Shown: positions 7,798 through 16,770 of the stretch, one piece after another
Position numbering within the stretch: position 1 is the first letter of the stretch
Layout: each line of letters starts with the position of its first letter
NCBI RefSeq assembly: GCF_003318255.1
Contig: NZ_QOCF01000014.1
Coordinates: 124,001-188,000 of the forward strand
Length of the DNA stretch: 64,000 bases
Origin: Ruegeria sp. A3M17
GTDB lineage: Bacteria; Pseudomonadota; Alphaproteobacteria; Rhodobacterales; Rhodobacteraceae
Reading direction: 5' to 3'
Translations under genes and position numbers: made by a program
Notes under the pieces: model-generated
Database searches by the model: none
What the model saw: the letters and a program-made list of their open reading frames with translations, nothing else
Told to the model about the DNA's origin: nothing

Positions 7798-9135
7798 TCA
7801 GTCCAACGTGTTCTTATAAATTTTGCCATCTTTCATGATCAGATCGAAATTCTTATGCGGGTCCGCGATCAGGTCGATGTTTTCCAGCGGGTTGCCGTCA
7901 ACAAGGATCAGGTCGGCATAAGCGCCTTCTGCGATCACGCCTAGGCCGCCTTGTTGATAGGGGTGGCGCGGGCCGGATAACTCAAGCAGTTCTGCGTTGG
8001 TCGAGGTCGCCATTTTCAGCACCTCATAAGGCGTATACCAGCGTTGCAACTTGGCAAGGAATGCGCCCTGACGTTCGGCCAGCTTGGGGTCGAACAGAAT
8101 ATCGGTGCCAAAGGCCACCTTGACCCCGACTTCTTTGGCCGTGGTGTAGGTGAAGTCCGTGCCGTTCGTGACGTCGATCCATTTCTGCTGGCTGATGGGA
8201 TCGTCAAAGGAAAAACCATCTTCGTCGTCTAGCAAAGGTTGCACCGACAACCACACGTCATTGTCGCGCATGAGCTCCATCGTTTCACGGCTCATAAGGA
8301 AGCCGTGCTCGATGGACTTAACACCAGCTGCGACGGCAATTTCGACCGCCTCATCCGTGAAAACATGAGAGGCGACATAAGTGTTGTATGTGTCGGCAAC
8401 CTCCACAAAGGCTTCGATCTCGGCTTTGGTGTATTGACGCACATCTAGCGGATCATAAGTTGATGAAACCCCGCCGCCGGTAGAAATCTTAAGCTGGGTC
8501 GCACCCATGCGCATGATCTCACGGGCCCGTTTGGTCACTTCGGGCACACCATCAGCCTGTGCCATCAGACCGACACTGTACCAGTACCATTGCGAGTCCC
8601 CGGAATTACTCGGCACCGCTTGGTAAGGGCGATAGTCAAAATGCCCGCCAGTCTGAGTTACAGGCGGGCCCGACGGCAGGATACGAGGGCCTTTGATCTC
8701 GCCGGCGTCTATCATCCGTTTGATCGCAAATGAATTGCCACCGACATCGCGCACGGATGTAAAGCCACGCATCAATGTACCTTCGGACCCGATGGCCCCC
8801 CGTACCGCAACTTCAAGAATATCGCCGGTCGCAATAACACTTTGGGGATTGCAGCAGTAAAGCGTGTGCCAATGCGCGTCGATCAGGCCGGGCATCAACG
8901 TGCGCCCACCTCCGTCAATGACAACACGGTTGGTGGCTGAGAGGGGCTCGGAGGACACTTTCGCAATCAGATTATCCGTGACAACAACATTCGCATTTTC
9001 AATCAGCTCCTCATTCACTCCGTCAAACACATTGACGTTTGTTATCAGGATTTGCGTCCCGTCTTGAGAGATCGCTTGCGAACAAACAAAGGCAATGGCA
9101 ATCGATGAAAGTGATACTTTTGCGGGAAAATACAT
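7798..9135 (-). CDS. Secreted amidohydrolase, paralogue 3 (first gene of the cluster)
   Basis: 445 aa. Signal peptide-like N-terminus MYFPAKVSLSSIAIAFVCSQAISQ; AGGAG six bases before the ATG. Metal-site motifs: DAHWHTLY, LKISTGGGVSS, ASHVFTD, SIEHGFLM and FGTDILFD. It shares the GPRVLPSG-type and TQTGGHFD(Y/F)RP segments with paralogue 2 more closely than with paralogue 1, suggesting stepwise duplication. As the first gene it probably carries the promoter; the region upstream holds no visible regulator gene, only the IS remnant. Confidence 0.85.
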   Translation of the reverse strand: MYFPAKVSLSSIAIAFVCSQAISQDGTQILITNVNVFDGVNEELIENANVVVTDNLIAKVSSEPLSATNRVVIDGGGRTLMPGLIDAHWHTLYCCNPQSVIATGDILEVAVRGAIGSEGTLMRGFTSVRDVGGNSFAIKRMIDAGEIKGPRILPSGPPVTQTGGHFDYRPYQAVPSNSGDSQWYWYSVGLMAQADGVPEVTKRAREIMRMGATQLKISTGGGVSSTYDPLDVRQYTKAEIEAFVEVADTYNTYVASHVFTDEAVEIAVAAGVKSIEHGFLMSRETMELMRDNDVWLSVQPLLDDEDGFSFDDPISQQKWIDVTNGTDFTYTTAKEVGVKVAFGTDILFDPKLAERQGAFLAKLQRWYTPYEVLKMATSTNAELLELSGPRHPYQQGGLGVIAEGAYADLILVDGNPLENIDLIADPHKNFDLIMKDGKIYKNTLD

Positions 9136-9289
9136 TTGCGCTCCTTATGATTTTCAAACATTAAGCCGCCCCAGATTGGATGCAAGTTTTAAGTGCAACA
9201 GTTGAACTGAAGGCCGCGATGACGTTTCTTCTTGGAATTGCTTCAAACTAAACGTGCACGCGATGTTGGCGAGGCAATCAAAGTTGTAG

Positions 9290-9601
9290 GAGTACCACCC
9301 GCAAACCCAAGGCAAGATCGAGCGATGGCACCAGACCCTGAAGAACCGCATTCTGCTGGAAAGTTACTTCCTACCGGGCGATCTCGAAAGGGAAATCGAA
9401 GCTTTCGTCGAACATTACAATCATCAACATTTCCACGAGATCCTGAACAACGTTACACCGGCAGACGTCTACTTCGGCGGTGATAAAACCATTCTACAAC
9501 GACGGAAAGGATCAAACGAAAGACACTCGAAACGCGCCGCTTGCATCACCGCCAGCGCGCCGCATAATGCAAACAACCAGATGAGCCAAACGCTCTCTTA
9601 G
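9290..9601 (+). pseudogene. C-terminal remnant of an IS3-family transposase
   Basis: Reading from 9290 gives EYHPQTQGKIERWHQTLKNR and then a region ending VEHYNHQHFHE...NNVTPADVYFGGDKTIL, the C-terminal part of an IS3-type DDE integrase with the catalytic Glu in GKIERWHQ. Just after ILQRR one base appears to be lost: the other frame continues ERIKRKTLETRRLHHRQRAA before a stop, which is the usual family ending. The N-terminal half, the first two catalytic Asp residues and terminal inverted repeats are absent. It lies in the non-coding stretch 9136-9658; the part before 9290 shows nothing recognisable. The purine-rich ribosome site of the next gene follows its right end closely. Confidence 0.82.
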
Positions 9602-9658
9602 TTTAAGCCGCCACCGGTGCCAAAAGCCCTGACGACGGACAATGGAAGGGGATAACGA

Positions 9659-10498
9659 ATGTTGAAAGTTCTAACCTATTTTGGAGTCGTTGCCGCATTT
9701 TGCTGCACAGCAGCATTTGCGAATGAGAACGCATTGGGCACTGCTGAGTTCGGTGGTATTGTTGTTCCCGCACGTGAAGCGGAGGTCACGCCAATTGTCA
9801 GCGCTTGGCTGAAGTCTATCACCTTCGAGCCTGGGCAGATCGTCACGAAGGGTGATGTTCTTTTTGAGTTCCACACGGCACCAGCTGACTATCGTCTGCA
9901 GCTTGCGCAGGGGCAACTGTCAGTCGCAGAAGCAAAGTTGCTGCAAGCCGAAGCTGAGTTGAAGCGGACCAAAACACTGAAATCCAAAGATGTGATTTCG
10001 GAATCTGCCGTCGAGATTGCGGAGGCAGCCCGTGGCATTGCCGCAGGGAACGTGGAGCAGGCCAAGGCCACTGTAGGATTGGCGGGGCTCGGCGTCATGC
10101 AGATGACGCAAAAGGCACCGATCACCGGAGTTATCAGCGCACCAATGGTAAAGGAGAACGGCTGGCAGGATGTCACGCTTTCTGGAGGCGATGGTATTAC
10201 GATGGCCATTATCACTCAACTCGACCCAATACAGGTTATCGGGAAGGTCCCCTATGCTGTCTATGCCAACAGGCAAAAGCTTCTGAAATCGGATGAGGCG
10301 ATCAGCGAAGCGCTTGTGCTGTCGCTCGTTCTTCCTGACGGCGAACTATACCCGCATGAGGGTCGGTTGGTATCCGGTGGATACAAGTTCGACGAAGTAA
10401 CACAGACCCTAGAGGTCTGGGGAGAGTTCCCAAATCCCGACCTGTTTCTCCGGCCGGGGCTGAAGGTGACAATCAGATCACGCGCAGCGAATAACTGA
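9659..10498 (+). CDS. Orphan periplasmic adaptor (HlyD/MFP family) protein
   Basis: 279 aa, on the short side for RND adaptors (usually 350-400). Signal peptide MLKVLTYFGVVAAFCCTAAFA; barrel-sandwich half motif near FEPGQIVTKGDVLFEF (residues 59-74); a helical hairpin rich in Ala, Glu and Leu (about 80-140); second half motif KAPITGVISAPMVKENGWQ; then a beta-barrel and a C-terminal PGLKVTI. Such proteins bridge an inner-membrane pump and an outer-membrane channel. No pump or TolC gene is next to it, so the partner is elsewhere or lost. GGAAGGGGA lies upstream, directly against the IS remnant. Confidence 0.8.
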   Translation: MLKVLTYFGVVAAFCCTAAFANENALGTAEFGGIVVPAREAEVTPIVSAWLKSITFEPGQIVTKGDVLFEFHTAPADYRLQLAQGQLSVAEAKLLQAEAELKRTKTLKSKDVISESAVEIAEAARGIAAGNVEQAKATVGLAGLGVMQMTQKAPITGVISAPMVKENGWQDVTLSGGDGITMAIITQLDPIQVIGKVPYAVYANRQKLLKSDEAISEALVLSLVLPDGELYPHEGRLVSGGYKFDEVTQTLEVWGEFPNPDLFLRPGLKVTIRSRAANN

Positions 10499-10800
10499 CT
10501 GGCGACCGCGACAGACCTCGACCTCTGCTTGATTAGCTGAGCTGACGATGGCTTTTGCCTTGGGGTTGTACTGTCCGGCATGCCGGATTCGGGCGGATTT
10601 GATCACACCCAGAGCATACGTTGCGAGAAGTTCGTTAATGCGGTCAATAAAACTCACCATATTGGATGCCTGAATGTCTGCTCCTTAGGGATCCGTGACG
10701 CTGTTTGCTCCTGCAGCGAAAGTCGGCTCTCCGCCCTTAGTGCCAAATGCTGCGCTCGCGAACCTTGAGATTTCGCGGTTGCGGCGAACGGCTGGAAGGT

Positions 10801-10942
10801 CCGCTCAGCCGACCTTGATGCCGTCTGAACCGGCACGATATCCAACCGAAACCGTCAGATGACCGGTTTGAGCCCTTACCTGCCTTTCCCAAGCTACTTG
10901 ATCTCTGTGCGTGCATGCGTCCGGTAAGCGGACGACGCCGAC
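10801..10942. repeat. Dispersed ~140-bp intergenic repeat, copy 2
   Basis: Same orientation as the copy at 760-901. Its right end stops about a dozen bases before the premature stop of the truncated integrase. The surrounding non-coding stretch 10499-10954 has no supported gene: a 60-codon minus-strand frame at 10478-10660 lacks a ribosome site and overlaps the adaptor gene. Confidence 0.85.
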
Positions 10943-10954
10943 ATCGCGCGGGTT

Positions 10955-11749
10955 CTAGAAAACTTCAGGCGGTTTCAGACCTTTCTCGTCACGCAAGTAG
11001 TCGCACCAGTCAGCAATGTCCTTAGGTTTTATCCGAGTGACATCCTCATGACCCAAATATGCGACCAGAGCGTCCTTCTTCTGAGCGAAGTCATCGACCG
11101 TTGCGGCTGCCTTTCCGTTGCTCAAGTGGTCTTTCTTCCACCGTTCAAAAAGGCTGGTGAGGGTGGGGCCTTCGGTTGCCGCTTTCGGCGTGGCCGTGGG
11201 TTCCCACTCAGGGAAACGCATAGCCTGAGGGTCCGGGGTGAAGTCGCCTTCGGCCCGCTTCAATTGCTGACTAGCTGCCTGCGTCCAAGACCTATGGACT
11301 TCGCGTAGCAAACGAGTGCGCGTCGGTTCGTCTACAGCAATTCCTTCTTCTGCCAATATCTCGTCAGTGGCATCTCCATACCATTTTTCTAACCCGCCCT
11401 CAGCAGCCTCCGCCTGTTGGCTCAGTTCCAAAACGCGGTGCCAAATCTCAGGCTCTCCCGGTTCATTTTCCAATACTTCCATAAGGCGGAAATACACGCG
11501 CGCCGAAAGTGCGACGATCTTTTTTAATGGGAGGGATTCAGGCTTTGCCCGAAGGGACGCCCACCGCTTCTGAATTTTGGCGTACTCCGCCGCAAATCGC
11601 TCCTTGGCGTCTGCCGGGTCTCTGGTTCGGAGTGACTTTGACACCTCAGCGCGACCGACGAATCCCTTAAGGTCCGCCGGAACGCGCACCCTGACGTAGT
11701 AGATTCCGCTCTTTTTGTCTTTGACTGGTGTAGGCATGGTTAGGGTCAC
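10955..11749 (-). pseudogene. Tyrosine-recombinase integrase, truncated before the catalytic domain
   Basis: About 264 aa. It starts like DUF6538-type integrases (MPTPVKDKKSGIYYVRVRVP) and runs through the helical arm to the SAM-like core-binding domain (ATVDDFAQKKDALVAYLGHEDV...IADWCDYLRD), then ends after EKGLKPPEVF. The whole C-terminal catalytic domain with the R-H-R-Y residues is missing, so it cannot recombine DNA. A GTG at 11749 has AGGAG nine bases upstream; the ATG at 11737 is the alternative. It lies 80 bp from the 3' end of tRNA-Thr, the usual place for the integrase of an island inserted in a tRNA gene. The break falls next to repeat copy 2. Confidence 0.82.
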
Positions 11750-11774
11750 TGTGTAGGACTCCTGTGTAGGAGTC
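11749..11774. repeat. Tandem 13-bp direct repeat at the integrase start
   Basis: CTGTGTAGGACTC is followed directly by CTGTGTAGGAGTC, 12 of 13 identical. It lies between the tRNA-Thr 3' end and the integrase coding region. Direct repeats here could be integrase arm-type binding sites or an autoregulatory site; this is inferred from position. Confidence 0.45.
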
Positions 11775-11828
11775 TGCAAGCGCAAGCCGTTGGTTTGGTG
11801 TAAGTTTTTGAATGATATGAGAAAATCA

Positions 11829-11903
<75 letters not shown>

Positions 11904-11986
11904 GCTGTGGGCGGGTGATTAGACTCAAACGAAACGCGGCGCAAGGGTGTCTGGACGGTTTTTTTCGTCTCCTGTAGAGAAAGACA

Positions 11987-12142
11987 ATGGCAGACAAAAA
12001 TTCACCTAAAAAAGACGGTAAATCCGGGGACGCGCGCGAAGAACGGCTTAAGGCCGCGCTTAAGGCGAATATGGCGCGGCGCAAGGCGCAAGCCAAGGCG
12101 CGAGCGGCATCCGAGGACAAGACCGGCAAGGACGAGGGATAA
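11987..12142 (+). CDS. Small basic protein preceding murA
   Basis: 51 aa, MADKNSPKKDGKSGDAREER at the start, then a Lys/Arg/Ala-rich helix (residues 18-42) and an acidic end. It has no membrane segment or cysteine. It ends six bases before murA with a purine-rich AGAGAAAG before its ATG, so it is translated from the same message. The lysine- and alanine-rich helix could bind nucleic acid or be partly disordered. I recognise no named family, but the position directly before murA suggests a real conserved small gene rather than chance. Confidence 0.7.
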   Translation: MADKNSPKKDGKSGDAREERLKAALKANMARRKAQAKARAASEDKTGKDEG

Positions 12143-12148
12143 GAGCAG

Positions 12149-13417
12149 ATGGATTCGATTTTGGTAACGGGCAACGGGCCGCTGAACGGTCAGATACCGA
12201 TTGCGGGGGCCAAGAACGCATGCCTGACGCTGATGCCCGCAACGTTGCTCAGCGACGAACCGCTGACGCTGACCAATGCGCCGCGGCTGAGTGACATCAA
12301 GACAATGACTGCGCTTTTGCAATCGCTCGGGGCAGAAGTGTCTTCGCTGCAGGACGGGCAGGTGCTAGCGATGTCCAGCCATGACCTGACCAGTCAGACA
12401 GCGGATTATGAGATCGTGCGCAAGATGCGGGCATCCAATCTGGTGCTGGGTCCTTTGCTGGCGCGTTTTGGACAGGCTGTTGTGTCGTTGCCGGGGGGCT
12501 GTGCCATCGGTGCGCGGCCGATGGACCTGCATATCGAAGGTCTTGAGGCGCTGGGCGCCGAGATCGAGCTTAAAGACGGTTACTTGCACGCCAAAGCCCC
12601 CGGTGGGCTGAAAGGTGCAGTGCATGAGATGCGCTTTGCCTCGGTGGGCGCGACCGAGAACATCGTTATGGCCGCCACGCTGGCCAAAGGCACGACCGTT
12701 CTTAAGAACGCCGCACGTGAGCCGGAGATTGTTGACCTGGTTGAGTGCCTACGCAAGATGGGCGCGCAGATTTCGGGCGAGGGGACCTCGACCATCGAGA
12801 TTCAGGGCGTTGATCGCCTGCACGGTGCGACGCATCAGGTGGTAACTGACCGGATTGAACTGGGCACCTATATGTTGGCCCCTGCGATGTGCGGTGGTGA
12901 GGTTGAGTTGTTGGGTGGTCGGATGGCTTTGGTCGAATCTTTTGCGGCCAAGCTGGATGCGGCGGGAGTGCATGTCGAAGAAACCCCAAATGGCCTGAAG
13001 GTTGCCCGTAAGAACGGTCGTGTTAAGGCTGTGGATGTGGTGACCGAACCGTTCCCCGGTTTCCCGACAGATTTGCAGGCGCAAATGATGGCGCTGATGT
13101 GCACGGCCGAAGGTACCTCGGTTCTGGAAGAACGTATCTTTGAGAACCGCTTTATGCATGCGCCGGAATTGGTGCGCATGGGCGCGAATATCGAAGTGCA
13201 TGGCGGTACGGCGACCGTGACCGGGGTTGAACGCCTGAAGGGCGCGCCGGTAATGGCGACGGATTTGCGGGCCTCAGTCTCGTTGATTCTGGCCGGAATG
13301 GCGGCTGAAGGGGAAACGACAGTCAGTCGGGTCTATCATCTGGACCGCGGATATGAACATGTGGTGCGTAAGCTGGAAGGCGTAGGCGCAAAGATTGAAC
13401 GGATCAAAGGCCAATGA
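12149..13417 (+). CDS. murA: UDP-N-acetylglucosamine 1-carboxyvinyltransferase
   Basis: 422 aa, normal length. Cytosolic enzyme of the first committed step of peptidoglycan synthesis: it transfers enolpyruvate from PEP to UDP-GlcNAc. The N-terminal [17 protein letters not shown] (K22, N23 region) and the catalytic-loop [15 protein letters not shown] with C118 are intact; the Cys means it should be fosfomycin-sensitive in principle. The C-terminus [12 protein letters not shown] is typical. It overlaps the next gene by four bases (ATGA). Confidence 0.97.
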   Translation: MDSILVTGNGPLNGQIPIAGAKNACLTLMPATLLSDEPLTLTNAPRLSDIKTMTALLQSLGAEVSSLQDGQVLAMSSHDLTSQTADYEIVRKMRASNLVLGPLLARFGQAVVSLPGGCAIGARPMDLHIEGLEALGAEIELKDGYLHAKAPGGLKGAVHEMRFASVGATENIVMAATLAKGTTVLKNAAREPEIVDLVECLRKMGAQISGEGTSTIEIQGVDRLHGATHQVVTDRIELGTYMLAPAMCGGEVELLGGRMALVESFAAKLDAAGVHVEETPNGLKVARKNGRVKAVDVVTEPFPGFPTDLQAQMMALMCTAEGTSVLEERIFENRFMHAPELVRMGANIEVHGGTATVTGVERLKGAPVMATDLRASVSLILAGMAAEGETTVSRVYHLDRGYEHVVRKLEGVGAKIERIKGQ

Positions 13418-13890
13418 CAGATGCAAGTTTCGAAGACGGACGCGAAGCCCCACTGAATCTGGGGGCCGAGGACGCCGATGACCTTCAGGTGATTTCGACC
13501 CTGGCGCAGGATGCGATTTTCCCAATCACCGAGATGACATGGCGGCCCTCTGAGCGTCGCTTTGGCCTATTGCTGAACCGGTTCCGGTGGGAAGACAAGG
13601 ATGCTGCCGCCCGCCGCGACCGCCCGTTTGAACGGGTGCAGTCAGTTCTGGTTTTCGATTCAGTGCTATCTGTGGCGAGCCAGGGGGTCGAACGCGGCGA
13701 CAAGGAAATGGTGATGTCCCTGCTGTCGATTGATTTCGAAGCGGGCGAAGACGGCGCGGGGCAGATCATGCTGACACTGGCGGGCGACGGTTCGATCCGC
13801 TTGTCGGTCGAGGCGCTGGATGTCACCCTCAAGGACGTGACCCGACCGTATCAGGCCCCATCCGGCCAGGCACCGCACCATCCGGAATAA
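13414..13890 (+). CDS. DUF2948 family protein
   Basis: 158 aa, cytosolic, no signal or membrane segment. [20 protein letters not shown] at the start, then [21 protein letters not shown], are features of the DUF2948 family, which is found next to murA or hisD in alphaproteobacteria and has no known function. It overlaps murA by four bases, implying coupled translation and a role related to envelope or growth control, which is inference. Confidence 0.85.
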   Translation: MTDASFEDGREAPLNLGAEDADDLQVISTLAQDAIFPITEMTWRPSERRFGLLLNRFRWEDKDAAARRDRPFERVQSVLVFDSVLSVASQGVERGDKEMVMSLLSIDFEAGEDGAGQIMLTLAGDGSIRLSVEALDVTLKDVTRPYQAPSGQAPHHPE

Positions 13891-13933
13891 GCGCGGCATA
13901 GCGCAGGCTTTCACCGGACCCCCACAGGGTCTG

Positions 13934-14401
13934 GTGCTGCGCCGTGCGACCGTTTTCGACGTGTTCGATCTGAGCCGTGTTCTGGTCCGGTCAATTACCG
14001 ACCTTTGCACGGCGGACCATCAGGATGATCCTGAGGTGATCGCACAATGGGTCGCAAACAAGGATCCGGCGACGATCAGGGGTTGGATCAGGAACGGCGC
14101 ACAGATCTGGCTTGCCGAGAACAACGGGCAGCCTGCGGCAGTCGGTGGGCTGACCGAAGCCGGAGAAATCACGCTATTGTATATCGATCCCGATCAAACC
14201 GGCTGCGGTATTGGCGGGGTTTTGTTGAAGACGCTTGAGCAGGAACTCATTGCCCTTGGCTGTGCCGAAGGACGGCTTGAGGCCACCCGAACGGCACAGG
14301 GTTTCTATGCACGGCACGGCTGGGAAGCCACCGGAGGGTGCAGTCAGCGCAATGACTTGTCCTGTCTGAGTATGTGCAAATCGTTGCATCTACAGGACTG
14401 A
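13934..14401 (+). CDS. GNAT-family N-acetyltransferase
   Basis: 155 aa from a GTG. Acetyl-CoA site in IDPDQTGCGIGGVLLKTLE (residues 82-100, Q/R-x-x-G-x-G/A motif), preceded by the beta4 strand AGEITLLYI and followed by EATRTAQGFYARHGWEA. The substrate is unknown. It lies between the DUF2948 gene and hisD in the same direction; the N-terminus starts in a short spacer without a clear ribosome site, so expression may depend on read-through from murA. Confidence 0.85.
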   Translation: MLRRATVFDVFDLSRVLVRSITDLCTADHQDDPEVIAQWVANKDPATIRGWIRNGAQIWLAENNGQPAAVGGLTEAGEITLLYIDPDQTGCGIGGVLLKTLEQELIALGCAEGRLEATRTAQGFYARHGWEATGGCSQRNDLSCLSMCKSLHLQD

Positions 14402-14461
14402 GGGTTGAGGCTGGTCCATCTGGGCGGTATGTCCCGATCAAACGCACCGGAGTGCCAGAAC

Positions 14462-15763
14462 ATGCCTGTTTTCCTCGACGCGACATCGCCTGAATTCGAG
14501 ACCACATTCAAAACACTATTGTCCGCCAAGCGCGAGGACAGCCCGGATGTGGATGCCGTCGTCGCCGGGATTATCGATGACGTGCGGAACCGTGGCGATG
14601 CGGCGGTGATCGAGCTGACCGCCAAGTTTGACCGGTTGGAGCTGACATCCGAAACATTGGCCTTCAGCGCCGAACAGATCACCGAGGCTGTGGATCAGGT
14701 CTCGGCCGAAGATCGGGCCGCGCTGGAATTGGCTGCTGCCCGTATCCGGGCCTATCACGAAAGGCAGATGCCTGAGGATCACGCGTGGACCGATGAAACA
14801 GGCGCAACGCTGGGGTGGCGCTGGTCTGCTGTGTCGGCTGCCGGTCTCTATGTGCCGGGTGGGCTGGCATCTTATCCGTCATCAGTGCTGATGAACGCAA
14901 TCCCGGCCAAGGTTGCCGGGGTCGAGCGTCTTGCCATCGCAGTGCCAACGCCGGACGGGCAGGTGAACCCGCTGGTCCTGCTGGCGGCGCGGCTTTCCGG
15001 TGTGGACACGGTCTATCGTGTTGGCGGTGCACAGGCGATTGCCGCACTGGCCTATGGCACGGACAGTATCGCGCCCGTCGACAAGATCACCGGACCGGGC
15101 AACGCCTTTGTCGCCGCCGCCAAGCGCCGCGTGTTCGGGAAGGTTGGCATCGACATGATTGCCGGCCCGTCCGAGATTCTGGTGATTGCCGACAAGGATA
15201 ATGATCCCGACTGGATCGCGTTGGATCTGCTTAGCCAAGCAGAACATGACGAAAGCGCGCAGTCGATTCTGATTACAGATGACGCCGGGTTTGGGCAGGC
15301 TGTCGCCAAAGCCGTCGCCAAACGCCTTGAAACCCTGCAACGCCGCGCAATCGCGGGGGCCAGCTGGCGTGATTTCGGCGCGATCATCACCGTGCGTGAT
15401 TTGGACGAGGCAGCAGCATTGTCGAACCGCATCGCGCCCGAACACCTTGAGCTGTGCGTGGCTGACCCGGTGGCGCTGAGCGCCAAGACCGTCCACGCTG
15501 GCGCGATCTTCCTGGGCCAGTACACGCCCGAGGCCATTGGAGACTATGTTGGCGGCCCCAACCACGTGCTGCCGACGGCCCGTTCGGCCCGTTTCTCCTC
15601 TGGTCTCAGTGTGATGGATTTCCTCAAGCGCACGACACTCAGCCAAATGACACCAGAAGCCCTGCGTGCGATCGGACCAGCAGCTGAGCAACTGGCGCAT
15701 TCCGAAAGCCTTGAGGCGCATGGGCTGTCTGTCACGGCGCGGCTGAAGCGCCTGAATGGCTGA
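14462..15763 (+). CDS. hisD: Histidinol dehydrogenase
   Basis: 433 aa. Zinc- and NAD-dependent last step of histidine synthesis: L-histidinol to L-histidine in two oxidations. Motifs: GLYVPGGLASYPSSVLMN, ITGPGNAFVAAAKR, GIDMIAGPSEILVIAD, LLSQAEHDESAQ with the catalytic/metal residues, RIAPEHLEL, and the C-terminal DYVGGPNHVLPT. GGAG precedes the chosen ATG; a TTG 19 codons upstream gives an atypical leader. A paralogue at 54259 has the same fold but belongs to sulfonate catabolism. Confidence 0.96.
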   Translation: MPVFLDATSPEFETTFKTLLSAKREDSPDVDAVVAGIIDDVRNRGDAAVIELTAKFDRLELTSETLAFSAEQITEAVDQVSAEDRAALELAAARIRAYHERQMPEDHAWTDETGATLGWRWSAVSAAGLYVPGGLASYPSSVLMNAIPAKVAGVERLAIAVPTPDGQVNPLVLLAARLSGVDTVYRVGGAQAIAALAYGTDSIAPVDKITGPGNAFVAAAKRRVFGKVGIDMIAGPSEILVIADKDNDPDWIALDLLSQAEHDESAQSILITDDAGFGQAVAKAVAKRLETLQRRAIAGASWRDFGAIITVRDLDEAAALSNRIAPEHLELCVADPVALSAKTVHAGAIFLGQYTPEAIGDYVGGPNHVLPTARSARFSSGLSVMDFLKRTTLSQMTPEALRAIGPAAEQLAHSESLEAHGLSVTARLKRLNG

Positions 15764-15887
15764 AGGTTTATGGCTATGGGGTCACACTTGCTGTGAACCT
15801 GTATTGGTTTTCAGGGATAGGTCTTGAAACAAATGGGTGTTCAACGGCGCCCTAGCCGCAAGACGACCCGGCACAAAGGAGCCAGAC

Positions 15888-16685
15888 TTGGAACGCGTGG
15901 CAACACTCTGGATCGGCAAACGGTTTAGTTTTCTGGAGCATTTGTGCCTGAAGTCCTTCGCGGATGTGGATCAGAAGCCGATCGTCTACCACTATGGCGA
16001 CCTCGAGGATATTCCGGATTACATCGAGGCGCGCGACGCACGCGAAATTTTTGAAACGTCCGAGATTTACCGCGACCCGGTCGCCCGATCCGTTGCCGTT
16101 CATGCGGATCTGTTCCGTCTGAAGCTTATGCAGGATACTGACTACATCTGGGTGGATGCCGATGCTTACGCAAACAGACCATTCGAGACCAACCAAGGTT
16201 ACTTGTTTCCAAAGGCGAATTTGAAACGCCGACGTATGATGAATGGTGTTGTTGCCTTGCCAAGCGACAGTCCGGCCTTGAAAAAAATGTGTGATTTCGC
16301 TTTCGACAGTGACCTTGTTCCGCCCTGGTGGGCAGAGGATCGGCGAAAGAGCTACATCGACATATTCGGCAGATCAACTGTCTGGAGTTTACCGCTTTCG
16401 ACCTTTGGGCCACCTTTGTTCTTTCACTACATCTATGATACGCCGGAACATGATATGTGTTCTGCCCGCGCAGAGCTTTATGCGATCCCTCTCAGGTACA
16501 GAAAGTACTGGAATGATCCGGATATGTCGGCGCTCGAGTTTCTGGACTGGCAGAATAAGATGTCCGTGCATTTCTTTGGATCTTGGTTTCGGAAGATTTT
16601 TATGGATCGTGAAATCGCCAAAGGCTCACTTGTCGACACATTGTTGTTGAAGCACGGAATTGACCCTTCGGATCACCCTTTGTAG
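15888..16685 (+). CDS. Putative glycosyltransferase with a DxD motif
   Basis: 265 aa if started at a TTG that follows AGGAG by seven bases, giving MERVATLWIGKRFSFLEHLC; a GTG at 15837 would add 17 unlikely residues. The N-terminus plus the AVHADLFRLKLMQDTDYIWVDADAY stretch (about residues 72-96) with DAD resembles GT-A type sugar transferases of the capsular/alpha-1,4 family (GT32-like), where the acidic motif binds the metal-nucleotide sugar. C-terminal part has SVHFFGSWFRK. It has its own spacers and interrupts the usual hisD / UPF0262 neighbourhood, so it looks like an insertion. Acceptor unknown. Confidence 0.6.
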   Translation: MERVATLWIGKRFSFLEHLCLKSFADVDQKPIVYHYGDLEDIPDYIEARDAREIFETSEIYRDPVARSVAVHADLFRLKLMQDTDYIWVDADAYANRPFETNQGYLFPKANLKRRRMMNGVVALPSDSPALKKMCDFAFDSDLVPPWWAEDRRKSYIDIFGRSTVWSLPLSTFGPPLFFHYIYDTPEHDMCSARAELYAIPLRYRKYWNDPDMSALEFLDWQNKMSVHFFGSWFRKIFMDREIAKGSLVDTLLLKHGIDPSDHPL

Positions 16686-16770
16686 CGAGTTTGTCAGGAA
16701 TTGGTCCGTGTGCGTTGCCCATTCAATTTTGTTGCTATAAGTCTGTGCCGACCTGAACGGACCAAGCCTT

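Noticed and set aside
9136..9289. Possible left half of the IS3 element
   Set aside because: No transposase sequence or inverted-repeat match could be read here; only the C-terminal part after 9290 is supported.
10478..10660. 60-codon minus-strand frame beginning MVSFIDRINELLATYALG
   Set aside because: The sequence is somewhat protein-like, but there is no ribosome site, it overlaps the adaptor gene end and no family is recognised. It may be a decayed fragment.
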